Part shown: piece by piece, positions 1-7,937 of the stretch
How positions within the stretch are numbered: the first letter of the stretch is position 1
How the letters are laid out: each line of letters opens with the position of its first letter
From: JAVBNT01 sp031551355
GTDB taxonomy: Bacteria > Vulcanimicrobiota > CADAWZ01
Reading direction: 5' to 3'
Assembly (NCBI GenBank): GCA_031551355.1
Contig: JAVBNT010000001.1
Location: 192,736 to 256,735, forward strand
Length of the DNA stretch: 64,000 nt
Translations under genes and position numbers: made by a program
Notes under the pieces: model-generated
Seen by the model: only the letters and a program-made list of their open reading frames with translations
What the model was told of the DNA's origin: nothing
The model's database searches: none

Positions 1-2
1 AG

Positions 3-869
3 GATTTTCTGCGCAAAGAAGGCTTTTTAAGGATGGATACCCCGATTCTGACTCCGGCCGCCTGTGAAGGAACAACAACTCTTTTTGAAACAGACTATTT
101 CGAGCGCAAAGCCTATCTCTCGCAGAGCGGTCAGCTTTACAGTGAAGCCAATTGCATGGCGTTTGGGAAAATATACTGTTTCGGCCCTACTTTCAGGGCC
201 GAAAAATCGAAAACACGCCGCCATCTGATGGAATTCTGGATGCTTGAACCTGAAATGGCCTATGCGGACCTTGATGATCTTCTGGAACTTGAAGAAAATA
301 TGTTTGCCTATATGGTTGAAGAAGTTCTCAAACAGTCGCAGCAGGATTTAAAATTGCTGGGAAGAGATCTCTCTAAACTTGAATGTATCAAGGCTCCGTT
401 CCCGAGACTGCATTATGATGATGCGATCAAGCTTTTGCACAGCAAAGGCAACGAGCTGCCTTGGGGCGAAGATTTCGGCGCTGATGAAGAGTCGATTATT
501 TCCGAAAGTTTCGACCGCCCGGTTTTTATACACCATTACCCGGTTGAATGCAAAGCCTTTTATATGAAACCCGATCCTGAAAATCCCAAGCAGGCTCTTT
601 GTGCCGATATGATTGCTCCCGAAGGTTACGGTGAAATCACCGGCGGCAGTCAGCGTATCGACGACTACGAACTTCTCGAGCAGAGAATTAAGGAGCATAA
701 ACTTCCCAGAGAAGCTTATGAGTGGTATCTGGATCTGAGGAAATACGGCAGCGTGCCTCACAGCGGGTTTGGCATCGGCATTGAAAGAACCATTACCTGG
801 ATTTGCGGAATCGAACATTTAAGGGAGACGATTCCTTATCCAAGAATGATCAACCGTTTGTATCCGTAA
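3..869 (+). CDS. asnS: Asparaginyl-tRNA synthetase, C-terminal part (5' truncated by window)
   Basis: Charges tRNA-Asn with asparagine in the cytoplasm. The open frame enters at the window edge, so the N-terminal anticodon-binding OB fold is outside; 288 residues of the class II catalytic core are present. The stretch TPAACEGTTTLFETDYF followed by YLSQSGQLY is the AsnRS-type active-site region. Motif 2 is seen as FRAEKSKTRRHLMEFWMLE, and motif 3 near the C-terminus as GFGIGIERTITWICG. The ending PYPRMINRLYP is typical of AsnRS. The family is normally about 430-465 residues, so roughly a third is missing only because of the window limit. A strong hairpin terminator follows at 910-955. AspRS is less likely because of the AsnRS-specific active-site strings. 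Confidence 0.96.
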   Translation, partial: DFLRKEGFLRMDTPILTPAACEGTTTLFETDYFERKAYLSQSGQLYSEANCMAFGKIYCFGPTFRAEKSKTRRHLMEFWMLEPEMAYADLDDLLELEENMFAYMVEEVLKQSQQDLKLLGRDLSKLECIKAPFPRLHYDDAIKLLHSKGNELPWGEDFGADEESIISESFDRPVFIHHYPVECKAFYMKPDPENPKQALCADMIAPEGYGEITGGSQRIDDYELLEQRIKEHKLPREAYEWYLDLRKYGSVPHSGFGIGIERTITWICGIEHLRETIPYPRMINRLYP

Positions 870-909
870 AAGCTGTTTACATATAAGATTTGTCGGAGGC
901 GGCGAGTTT

Positions 910-955
910 TTAGAAAGAGTTTAAAGTAACTTTAAACTCTTTCTAAGATTTTTTC
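910..955 (+). terminator. Rho-independent terminator after asnS
   Basis: A perfect 16-bp stem, TAGAAAGAGTTTAAAG at 911-926 paired with 930-945, has a 3-nt loop and is followed by a T-rich tail (agattttttc). It lies 41 bases after the asnS stop and just before the ribosome binding site of the next gene. Confidence 0.85.
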
Positions 956-967
956 AGGAGAAACAAT

Positions 968-1716
968 ATGAAACAAAGTTTTGCCGTTGTTTTATTTATT
1001 GCTGCCTGTCTGTTTTCGGGTTGCAGCGCAAAAAAAGTTAATTTTTCACGATTAGGCAGTGATTCAACCCCTCAGCAAGTGCAAGAGCAATTGAAGGAGC
1101 CGATGTTAATCTTGTAGACGAGCAGGGGATGGCACCTGTTTTTTATTTAGCGGAAAACAGCGCTCCCGAAGTTTTTCATGTTTCAATAAAGGCCGGGGCG
1201 GATTTGAATGCAACTTACAGAGGAGAAGGTACTCCTTTGTTTCGCGTGGCGAGCAACGGGAAAAATCCTGAAATTATCACCGTTTTAACGAAAGCCGGAG
1301 CAAAGGTTAATGTAACAAATTGCTTTGACGAGACTCCTTTGGCTGCTCTGTCAAAACAGTCAAAGCCTTTGTAGAAAATGGCGCAGATGTTAATATTAAA
1401 GATCTTGGAGGGCATTCGCCTCTTTATATGTCAATCTCTAGATGCGAGCCTGAAACCATATTGATGCGCTTATAAAGGCCGGAGCGAATGTAAATGAAAA
1501 ATCGGACAAAGGTGATACTATATACTTCATTATACCTGTTCGGAAATTGCCAACACCCTTAAAGTCAGCCCTGAAGTTATTGCTATGCTTGTCAAAGCCG
1601 GCGCAAATGTCAACGCTAAAGATAACGACGGCAGGACTCCTTTGAATTATTTGTCGAAAAAAGATAAATCCTACTATGAAATAAAAAAGATTTTTGCCGG
1701 TGCGGGAGCAAAATGA
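968..1716 (+). pseudogene. Ankyrin-repeat lipoprotein, broken by about four frameshifts
   Basis: An AGGAG ribosome site at 956-960 precedes ATG 968. The start encodes a lipoprotein signal peptide (MKQSFAVVLFIAACLFSGC, lipobox ending in Cys). The reading then continues as ankyrin repeats, visible as the recurring phrases KAGADLNA, KAGAKVNVT, ENGADVNIKD, KAGANVNEK and KAGANVNAKDNDGRTPL, but these lie in different frames. Following the repeats requires shifts near 1085, 1365, 1460 and 1522, and the last repeat runs to the stop at 1714-1716. Without the shifts the product would be a secreted ankyrin lipoprotein of about 245 residues. It is flanked by intact essential genes, so a decayed gene is likelier than poor assembly, though read errors cannot be excluded from sequence alone. 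Confidence 0.8.
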
Positions 1717-1847
1717 TAAAATCATTTAAATTGGAAATTTTTTCAAATAAAGAAGACACATAGGTCAGACCGGGGGATAGAGCAAAAGAGCTGCAGTCGG
1801 CTGGTATCACCGCTGTTTTTAATAAGTAAAGAGAAGGAGATTTGTGT

Positions 1848-2570
1848 ATGTCAGGTCATTCGAAATGGCACAATATAAGAGAAAAAAAATCAAAAGTCGA
1901 TAATATGAGAGGCAAGGTTTTTACCCGTGTTTCCAAAGAAATCCATATGGCGGTAAAAGAGGGCGGGGCAGATCCGGATAACAATTTCCGCCTTAAAGTG
2001 GCCATTCAGAGAGCCAAGGAAGTTAATATGCCCGCCGACAGCATAAAAAGGACAATGGATAAAGCTTCCGGTGCCGGCAGTGCCGATTATGAAGAACTTT
2101 TGTATGAAGGCTACGGCCCCTGCGGAGTGGCTTTGGTTATTGAAATTGCCACCGACAATCGCAACCGCAGTGCGGCGGAAGTCAGGAACGTTCTCAGCAA
2201 AAACGGCTGCAGTCTGGGAGAAAGCGGCTGTGTGGCGTGGATGTTCAAAAAGAAAGGCCTTTTTCTGGTTCCCAGAGAAGCCGGTGAAGAAGAGACATTG
2301 ATGGATCTTGTCCTGAACGCCGGTGCCGAGGATATGGAAACCTCCGAGGACGGTTATGAAATTACCTGTGAGACATCTTCTTTCACAGCGGTAAAAGAAG
2401 CTCTTGATACGGCAAAAATTGCCTGCGAGTCTGCGGAAATTTCCTGGATTCCGGAAAATATGGTTGAGATTACCGAAGAAGAGGCCGCCAAGGTGATGAA
2501 ACTGATTGACGCCCTTGATGATCTTGATGATGTTCAGAACGTATACTCCAACTTTGAAATTAAGGGATAG
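1848..2570 (+). CDS. yebC: YebC/PmpR family protein (TACO1-like)
   Basis: A 240-residue YebC/TACO1 family protein. The start MSGHSKWHNIREKKSKVDN and the conserved FTRVSKEIHMAVKEGG and LKVAIQRAKEVNMPADSIKR segments identify it directly. Members have been described as transcriptional regulators and, in mitochondria and some bacteria, as factors that relieve ribosome stalling. An in-frame TTG at 1842 is possible, but ATG 1848 lies 8 bases after the GAAGGAG ribosome site (1833-1839) and matches the invariant MSGHSKW start, so it was chosen. It heads the yebC-ruvC-ruvA-ruvB run with 2-3 base gaps, a very common bacterial arrangement. Confidence 0.96.
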   Translation: MSGHSKWHNIREKKSKVDNMRGKVFTRVSKEIHMAVKEGGADPDNNFRLKVAIQRAKEVNMPADSIKRTMDKASGAGSADYEELLYEGYGPCGVALVIEIATDNRNRSAAEVRNVLSKNGCSLGESGCVAWMFKKKGLFLVPREAGEEETLMDLVLNAGAEDMETSEDGYEITCETSSFTAVKEALDTAKIACESAEISWIPENMVEITEEEAAKVMKLIDALDDLDDVQNVYSNFEIKG

Positions 2571-2572
2571 AC

Positions 2573-3055
2573 ATGATTATTTTAGGGATAGATCCGGGAA
2601 CGGCCAGAACAGGATACGGTTTTATAAAAATAGATGGCGATAAGCCATCTATTATTTCCTGCGGCTGTATTACGACTTCGAAGGAAGAGACAAAAAGTGC
2701 CAGACTGGCGATTGTGCATAAGGAATTGATGCGGTTGCTATCTGAGTGCCGTCCGGATATTATGGCAATAGAACTTTTATTTTTTAATAAAAACACCACG
2801 ACCGCCCTTACGGTAGGAGAGGCCAGAGGAGTTATTCTGCTGGCTGCGGAACTAAACCGCATTCCGCTTAAGGAATATACGCCGCTGCAGGTAAAGGAAA
2901 GCCTGTCCGGATATGGGCGGGCTTCAAAACAGGAAATAAAAGAAATGGTTAAGATTCATCTCGGCATAGACAAGATAAAAGGCCCGGACGATGTTGCCGA
3001 TGCCCTTGCAATTGCCATCTGCCACTTTTTTCACAGCTCACTGGGGGAGATTTAG
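2573..3055 (+). CDS. ruvC: Crossover junction endodeoxyribonuclease RuvC
   Basis: Resolves Holliday junctions after RuvAB branch migration by symmetric nicking. The protein has 160 residues, close to the usual 165-175. The RNase H-like fold carries the expected acidic catalytic residues: Asp7 in ILGIDPG, Glu67 in MAIELLFF, and the pair around Asp140 and Asp143 in the motif GPDDVADALAIA. The YTPLQVKESLSGYGRASKQ segment is also family typical. The start is 2 bases after the yebC stop and the gene is 3 bases before ruvA, so translation is probably coupled. Confidence 0.96.
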   Translation: MIILGIDPGTARTGYGFIKIDGDKPSIISCGCITTSKEETKSARLAIVHKELMRLLSECRPDIMAIELLFFNKNTTTALTVGEARGVILLAAELNRIPLKEYTPLQVKESLSGYGRASKQEIKEMVKIHLGIDKIKGPDDVADALAIAICHFFHSSLGEI

Positions 3056-3058
3056 ATT

Positions 3059-3667
3059 ATGATCGCACATATAAAAGGCAATGTAGATTACTTTGAAACC
3101 GGCTGCGTTGTAATTGACGTCTCCGGAGTCGGTTTCCGTATTTCAATTCCGCATGGAAATAATTACGAGATACTGACAAACGGTCTGACGGTAAAACTTT
3201 ATACACATTTGAATGTTACCGAAAATGGTATGGATTTGTTCGGTTTTCTGACGATGGCAGAAAAAGAACTTTTTATGATGCTGACTTCGATAAGCTCTTT
3301 TGGTCCGAAGCTGGCCCTGTCAATTCTTTCCTCAATGACCGTTCAGGATCTTGCCTATGCAATTACCGCCGGCGAGAAAAACCTGCTGAAAAAAATACCC
3401 GGTCTGGGAGACAAAAAAGCCGAGCGCCTGATTTTGGAATTAAAGGACAAGGAGCGGATTTTGGAAATGATGCTGAAACAGCCGCTGTCATCGGAACCGG
3501 CCGACACTATGGAATATGACTGTTCATCGGTGATAGAAGTTCTTGAAGACCTCGGCTGCACGAAAGCCGAGGCGACTGCGGCTGTCAAAAAAGTTATTTC
3601 GCTCAGCGGCAGTATGAAGAGCGATGAGCTGATTGTCCAGGCACTGAAAGTATTGGAAGGACGCTGA
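3059..3667 (+). CDS. ruvA: Holliday junction branch migration protein RuvA
   Basis: Binds four-way junctions as a tetramer and loads the RuvB motor. The product is 202 residues long. The N-terminal OB-fold begins MIAHIKGNVDYFETGCVVID with the expected GVGFRI. Two helix-hairpin-helix motifs follow, around SSFGPKLALSILS and IPGLGDKKAERLILELKDK. After an acidic, less conserved linker, the C-terminal domain III that contacts RuvB is recognisable in SSVIEVLEDLGCTKAEATAAVKK. The gene lies 3 bases after ruvC and 2 bases before ruvB. Confidence 0.96.
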   Translation: MIAHIKGNVDYFETGCVVIDVSGVGFRISIPHGNNYEILTNGLTVKLYTHLNVTENGMDLFGFLTMAEKELFMMLTSISSFGPKLALSILSSMTVQDLAYAITAGEKNLLKKIPGLGDKKAERLILELKDKERILEMMLKQPLSSEPADTMEYDCSSVIEVLEDLGCTKAEATAAVKKVISLSGSMKSDELIVQALKVLEGR

Positions 3668-3669
3668 TA

Positions 3670-4692
3670 ATGACTGCAAAAGTCCGTAAAAATGAAATTT
3701 TGTCTCCTGTCGAAACGGAAGATGAACTTAGTTTTGATGAAACTATCAGACCCCTTTATTTAAGGGACTATATCGGTCAGAAAATGGTAAAGGATAATCT
3801 AAGGGTTTTTCTTGACGCCGCATGTTCAAGGGAAGAACCTTTGGATCATGTTTTGATATACGGTTCCGCCGGTTTGGGAAAAACTACTCTGGCAACTATA
3901 ATTGCCCGGGAAATGGGCAAGGACATCAGAACAACCTCCGGGCCGGCGATAGAACGCCCGATTGACCTTGTAATTATTCTTAAAGGTTTGAAAGAAGGCG
4001 ATATTCTTTTTATTGATGAAATTCACCGGCTTAGAAGACCGATAGAAGAAATCCTCTATTCCGCTATGGAAGATTTTATGCTTGACAGAGTTATCAGCAA
4101 GGGAGTCGGCTCCAAACCGATAAGAATACCGCTGCCCAAGTTTACGCTTGTCGGAGCAACTACCAGAAGCGGCAACCTTTCGTCACCTCTGAGAGCCAGA
4201 TTCGGTATTCTGTTGTCACTCAACTTTTACGAACCTCCTCATCTTAAGGATATTATTTTACGTTCTTCGCGTATTTTGAATGTGCCGATAACCGAATCTG
4301 CGGCAATGGAACTGGCGCAGCGTTCCAGGGGGACGCCGCGTATCGCCAACCGCCTGCTGAGACGTATACGTGATTTTGCCGATGTGAAAACCGACGGTAT
4401 AATCAGTGATGAGATTACTTCATATGCTTTGAATTCCCTCGGTGTAGACAGAAATGGCCTTGATATGGTTGATAGAAGAATCCTCGACACTCTGGCGGTT
4501 AAATTCAGGGGCAGAGCCATCGGTCTTGATACCCTTTCCGCATCCGTGTGTGAAGAGCCTGAAAATATCGAGGAAGTTTATGAACCTTACCTGCTGCAGC
4601 TTGGTTTTATTGACAGGACTCAAAAAGGAAGAATGGCTACAGCTCTTGCCTATGAATACCTTGGACTTCCTCTGCCGGTTAGTTTGATATAG
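3670..4692 (+). CDS. ruvB: Holliday junction branch migration ATPase RuvB
   Basis: Hexameric AAA+ motor that drives branch migration with RuvA. The 340 residues match the family length. Walker A is GSAGLGKTT at about residues 65-73 and Walker B is ILFIDEIHR at about 112-120. Sensor 1 is seen as LVGATTRSG, the arginine-finger region as LRARFG, and the C-terminal winged helix as FRGRAIGLDTLSASVCEE through GRMATALAYEYLGL. It is the last gene of the yebC-ruvCAB run; the stop is followed 20 bases later by the duplicated target site of a transposon-like insertion. Confidence 0.97.
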   Translation: MTAKVRKNEILSPVETEDELSFDETIRPLYLRDYIGQKMVKDNLRVFLDAACSREEPLDHVLIYGSAGLGKTTLATIIAREMGKDIRTTSGPAIERPIDLVIILKGLKEGDILFIDEIHRLRRPIEEILYSAMEDFMLDRVISKGVGSKPIRIPLPKFTLVGATTRSGNLSSPLRARFGILLSLNFYEPPHLKDIILRSSRILNVPITESAAMELAQRSRGTPRIANRLLRRIRDFADVKTDGIISDEITSYALNSLGVDRNGLDMVDRRILDTLAVKFRGRAIGLDTLSASVCEEPENIEEVYEPYLLQLGFIDRTQKGRMATALAYEYLGLPLPVSLI

Positions 4693-4712
4693 TCTGATAT
4701 GGATATTTGCCT

Positions 4713-4972
4713 GTTAGGAAACAATGTCATTAAGTTAAGAGAAACTATTCTTGGATAGCGGCAAAAATCACATGATTAATTTGCTCCACACGTCATTGCG
4801 AGCCTGTAAGGCGCGGCAATCCAGGCATTTATTTTTCTGAATTGCTTCGTCGGTAGACTCCTCGCAATCGTCCATGCGGCGTAGCTGCACAACTATAAAT
4901 GAAAACATAACAATGACAAGGATGGCAAAAACGGATGTTTAAAACCTTAACTTAATGACATTGGTTAGGAAA
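4713..4972. mobile_element. Small non-coding transposon-like element (MITE 1) with 9-bp target duplication
   Basis: The element is 242 bp (4722-4963). Perfect 18-bp terminal inverted repeats, CAATGTCATTAAGTTAAG at 4722-4739 and its complement at 4946-4963, bound it. Identical 9-bp direct repeats GTTAGGAAA at 4713-4721 and 4964-4972 flank it as a target-site duplication. It holds no significant frame. Inside is a REP-like palindromic sequence (GTCATTGCGAG near 4792; its inverted counterpart near 4859-4870). From memory the ends resemble IS4-family termini, which would make this an internally deleted derivative of an IS4-type transposon; that assignment is inference. Confidence 0.88.
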
Positions 4973-4984
4973 ATACCTTATTTT

Positions 4985-5422
4985 ATGAGAAAAAGTCCGA
5001 CTGATTTATATTCCGCAATAAAAGACAGGCTGTGGTTCAGAATAATCTTTGCCGCTGCCGTTCCGCTGCTGATCTTTTCCTCTCTTTTCTATCTTTACAG
5101 GAACGGTTCGCCGCTGTTTTGTCCGTTTTATAAAATGACCGGTCTTTACTGTCAGGGGTGCGGCAGCGGCAGGGCCCTTTATTCGCTCGTACATTTTAGA
5201 TTACTGGAGTCGTTACATAACAATATATTATTTATACCTCTTGCGATAATGATCATATGGTATGTTATTAAAAGATATCTCCATATCGTTTGCGGAAAAG
5301 ATATGCTGCCTTTTTTTCCGATCCGCAGAGGTTTTTTAATGACTCTGATAATTTTTATGATTTTATATACTGTTTTGCGCAACATTAAGGTCTATCCGTT
5401 TACGTTGCTGGCCCCCCTCTAG
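4985..5422 (+). CDS. DUF2752 membrane protein
   Basis: A 145-residue integral membrane protein. The DUF2752 signature is clear: PLFCPFYKMTGLYCQGCGSG followed by RALYSLVHF, with Cys-Pro and the C-x-G-C-G pattern. About three hydrophobic segments flank it: one before the motif, one after (IPLAIMIIWYVI), and one near the end (FLMTLIIFMILYTVL). Function in the family is unknown. An upstream in-frame ATG at 4955 lies inside the inverted repeat of the neighbouring mobile element, whereas ATG 4985 follows the AGGAA at 4967-4971; the downstream start is therefore preferred. A palindromic repeat element begins 6 bases after the stop. Confidence 0.82.
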   Translation: MRKSPTDLYSAIKDRLWFRIIFAAAVPLLIFSSLFYLYRNGSPLFCPFYKMTGLYCQGCGSGRALYSLVHFRLLESLHNNILFIPLAIMIIWYVIKRYLHIVCGKDMLPFFPIRRGFLMTLIIFMILYTVLRNIKVYPFTLLAPL

Positions 5423-5427
5423 AGATT

Positions 5428-5553
5428 ACTGATGCCGTGAATTGCATCAGCATGCGTCGTCAAAATGGAACTCGCTCATTCCGGCGTTGTTCAACGCCTC
5501 ACTTGTCTCGCCCCGCTTTTCCTTAGCCTTCCGATACAATTGACGGCATCAGT
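5428..5553 (+). repeat. Stop-adjacent hairpin repeat, copy A
   Basis: Outer arms ACTGATGCCGTGAATTG (5428-5444) and its complement at 5537-5553 pair at 16 of 17 positions. The interior shares short motifs with copies B, C and D in this window: GCGTCGT near 5454, CTCGCTCATTC near 5471, CGCCTCACTTGTC near 5495, and CTTAGCCTTCC near 5522. The arm sequence is unlike that of the other copies. It begins 6 bases after the DUF2752 gene. Confidence 0.72.
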
Positions 5554-5878
5554 TGTACGGGTAAATCTCAGAACTGAGAACTCTTCTTCATACTCGTATA
5601 AAGATAAAATATTCACACTACACCTATGATGCTCAAAAGAACATCATTAATGCTTTGGGGAATACATAACGTGTGCTTGACAAAATATTTTGATTAGTTT
5701 AATATTTGGATAGAGTGAACTAAATTACATGTCCGTATACGTTTGTTTTGGATAAATTTAAGAACTTCTATACGATTACGACAGTTTGATTCTAAAGGAT
5801 TTTTTTCATTATTGTATAATTTTTTCGTAAATCTTGCTATTTGCTATCTTAAAAATAAATACGTAAAGGTGGTTTGAA
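5554..5878. other. Gene-free AT-rich leader of the CD225 array
   Basis: I see no coding frame between the hairpin repeat and the first CD225 gene. A TATAAT at 5815-5820 would be a fair -10 box for the array. No -35 box at standard spacing is evident; TTGATT at 5786-5791 is 23 bases away, which is too far. Confidence 0.4.
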
Positions 5879-6280
5879 ATGGGTTTTTGTAAAAACTGCG
5901 GCAGACAGACAGGGCAGGATGTTTATTGTACCGTATGCGGCGGTGAGTCGTATAACCATGGTGATTCATCGTCAATTCCTGAAGGAGAAGGACTGGGCGG
6001 AGCACGCATTCCGGACTCTCCACGACCTATTTACCGTCAGACTACTTCTACGGTAGATACTACTCAAATGTTGATATGGTCCGTTGTATCTACATTATGC
6101 TGCTGCACTCCGCTTGGTATTGCTGCCTTGATATTTGTATTTAAGGCTAAGGGTGCTCCACCGTATGAAGCCGAGTCTAACCTCGGTGTAGCGCGTATTT
6201 TGAATATTATTTCACTTGTAATTTTTATAATCTCACTTATATTGAATTTTGGCAAACTGATGTCGTCTTTTGGTTTGTAA
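5879..6280 (+). CDS. Zinc-ribbon/CD225 (dispanin-like) membrane protein, array copy 1
   Basis: The 133-residue product starts with a Cys4 zinc ribbon (CKNCG, then CTVCG; Cys4, Cys7, Cys17, Cys20). A Ser/Gly/Pro-rich linker follows, then a C-terminal CD225/dispanin domain from about residue 61. The latter shows the family pattern: membrane segment MLIWSVVSTLCCCTPLGIAA, a short loop with KAKGAPPYEAES, and a second helix beginning ARILNIISLVIF. Bacterial CD225 proteins have no settled role; eukaryotic relatives alter membrane fluidity and fusion. First of five tandem paralogues. AAGGTGG upstream is the ribosome site. Cys-rich residues at the first membrane helix could be lipidated, by analogy only. 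Confidence 0.85.
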   Translation: MGFCKNCGRQTGQDVYCTVCGGESYNHGDSSSIPEGEGLGGARIPDSPRPIYRQTTSTVDTTQMLIWSVVSTLCCCTPLGIAALIFVFKAKGAPPYEAESNLGVARILNIISLVIFIISLILNFGKLMSSFGL

Positions 6281-6345
6281 TAAAGAAACAACTGTTTCCG
6301 AATGGTCTTTTTATATGTTTTTTATATAAATGAAAGGATTTAAAA

Positions 6346-6765
6346 ATGGCGTTTTGTCAGAATTGCGGCAGGCAGGTGGGCCAGGATCTTGTCTGCAGGG
6401 TATGCGGCGGTGATTCATATAATCATGCGGATTCAGTTCATGTCCCAAGGAATGATTCCGGTGAGAGTTACAATTCTTCCTCGCTTGAACGGCCCATATA
6501 TACGAACGCGGACTCATACAATAGTAGTCCGGATATAACACCGATGCTTATCTGGGCCATAGTAAATACTTTTTGCTTTTGTGTGCCTCTTGGGGTAATC
6601 GCTATTATTTTTGTAATAAAGGCCAAGGGAGCTCCGCCACAGGAGGCCCATTCCAGCTTAAATACGGCCCGTATACTTAATATTATCGGCAGTGTTGCCG
6701 GCATAGTGATTTTTATTCTTTCTTTCTCAATGGGCCTTTTAAGCGGACTTACCGGATCAAGGTAG
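6346..6765 (+). CDS. Zinc-ribbon/CD225 membrane protein, array copy 2
   Basis: 139 residues with the same architecture as its neighbours. The N-terminal ribbon is MAFCQNCGRQVGQDLVC with a second CRVCGG pair; the linker contains repeated Tyr-Asn-Ser. The CD225 core is MLIWAIVNTFCFCVPLGVIA, with the KAKGAPPQEAHSSLNTARIL connector and a second hydrophobic helix. The ribbon is nearly identical to copy 1 (GRQ-GQD, GG-SYNH), so these two are the most recent duplicates of the array. The gap to copy 1 is 65 bases; an AAAGGA site precedes the ATG. Confidence 0.85.
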   Translation: MAFCQNCGRQVGQDLVCRVCGGDSYNHADSVHVPRNDSGESYNSSSLERPIYTNADSYNSSPDITPMLIWAIVNTFCFCVPLGVIAIIFVIKAKGAPPQEAHSSLNTARILNIIGSVAGIVIFILSFSMGLLSGLTGSR

Positions 6766-6795
6766 TTTTTATTATACCGAAAGGTATTGTAGATA

Positions 6796-7197
6796 ATGGC
6801 GTTTTGTAAAAAATGCGGCAGTGATTTAGAAAATTCGCAGTATTGTTCCGTTTGCAGCAGGGATATTTCCGACAATGACAATTTGCCGTATTTTTATAAC
6901 GGCAATGATTACGGGAGAGACGGCGGACCGTATGAGCGTCCGGGATACACCGGCAATAGCGAGGCTTTATCCAAACGCAAAAACGATATAACCGGAATGC
7001 TTGTTTGGTCGGTAATAAACACGTTGCCATTCTGTAACCCTCTTGGCATTGCCGCTCTGATTTTTGTTATACGGGCTAAAGCGGCAGCCCCGGCGGAGGT
7101 CAGGTCCTGTTTGAAGACAGCCCGTATAATTAATATAATAGCTACTTCTTTGTCTTTACTGTTTTTTATTGCCTGGATGGTTACCCTTTCATTATAA
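6796..7197 (+). CDS. Zinc-ribbon/CD225 membrane protein, array copy 3
   Basis: 133 residues. The ribbon is MAFCKKCGSDLENSQYCSVC, in which the last half-site ends CSR instead of CGG, so spacing is kept but the glycines are lost. The linker is Tyr/Gly/Asp-rich. The CD225 core reads MLVWSVINTLPFCNPLGIAA, followed by IRAKAAAPAEVRSCLKTARI and a C-terminal membrane helix. The Cys-Cys-Cys run of copy 1 is reduced to one Cys here. It starts 30 bases after copy 2 with a GAAAGG ribosome site; a 208-base gap follows. Confidence 0.84.
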   Translation: MAFCKKCGSDLENSQYCSVCSRDISDNDNLPYFYNGNDYGRDGGPYERPGYTGNSEALSKRKNDITGMLVWSVINTLPFCNPLGIAALIFVIRAKAAAPAEVRSCLKTARIINIIATSLSLLFFIAWMVTLSL

Positions 7198-7405
7198 ATG
7201 ATAATTGAGAATAAAATTATATAACAAAATAACGTATGGCAATTAATAGCCTGTACCGCAAAAAACATAACGGATATTTGTTGCGCAGATAGTAAAACCG
7301 CTAAAAAGGAGGCGGGAGGCATTAGGCAGAAAAGGATCTACGAACAGTAATTTACTGTAAAATTACAAATATTTGTTATGAAAATAAAGTTTGGGGCGGT
7401 GCGGA

Positions 7406-7909
7406 ATGACTTATTGTAGAAGTTGCGGAAGAAAAGTAGAGGGCAGTATTTATTGTACTGCATGCGGCGGAGAAGTTTCTGATACCGGCAGTGACTATTT
7501 TTCTGAAAATGCCGGTGCGGTCGATGAAAATCAGATGTCTGACGATAATTTGGGCGAAAATGGCGGCAGGGCAAACAATACGGAATATCCTCGTTATAAT
7601 CAACAGAACACAAGCTACGATCAAGGACGGGGACCTAATGAAAACGGACAGCATTCCGGTGATGATAAAAGTATTCAGAATATGCTTATTTGGGCAGTGA
7701 TAAATACGCTGTGCTGTTGCCAGCCGCTTGGTATTATTGCTTTGGTGTTTGTCTTTTTAGCCAAAAGTTCTCCTCCGCATATATATGAATCAAGACTGAA
7801 TGTTGCCCGTATTATAAACATTATAGGTTCGGTTCTGGGAACTTTACTCTGGGTCGGTTACGGCTCTTTAATGCTTCTGGGATTTATAGCCAGTGTTGGC
7901 AAAGGCTAA
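7406..7909 (+). CDS. Zinc-ribbon/CD225 membrane protein, array copy 4
   Basis: 167 residues from the ATG at 7406. A TTG at 7391 would add five residues (MGRCG), but copies 1 to 3 all begin directly with M-x-x-C, so MTYCRSCGRKVEG is the better start. The ribbon is CRSCG and CTACGG. The linker is long, Asn/Gly/Tyr-rich and probably disordered. The CD225 domain is MLIWAVINTLCCCQPLGIIA with a loop containing KSSPPHIYESRLNVARI and a second membrane helix ending in Gly/Leu-rich sequence. The Cys-Cys-Cys run is retained as in copy 1. Confidence 0.83.
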   Translation: MTYCRSCGRKVEGSIYCTACGGEVSDTGSDYFSENAGAVDENQMSDDNLGENGGRANNTEYPRYNQQNTSYDQGRGPNENGQHSGDDKSIQNMLIWAVINTLCCCQPLGIIALVFVFLAKSSPPHIYESRLNVARIINIIGSVLGTLLWVGYGSLMLLGFIASVGKG

Positions 7910-7937
7910 GTATTTTATTGGGAGCGATAAATTTTTT

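Noticed and set aside
348..818. 156-codon minus-strand frame inside asnS
   Set aside because: Shadow of asnS; no domain and no ribosome site.
7198..7405. Possible missing array member in the 208-base gap between CD225 copies 3 and 4
   Set aside because: A ribosome-like AAGGAGGCGGG near 7302 is present but no ribbon or CD225 remnant can be read in any frame.
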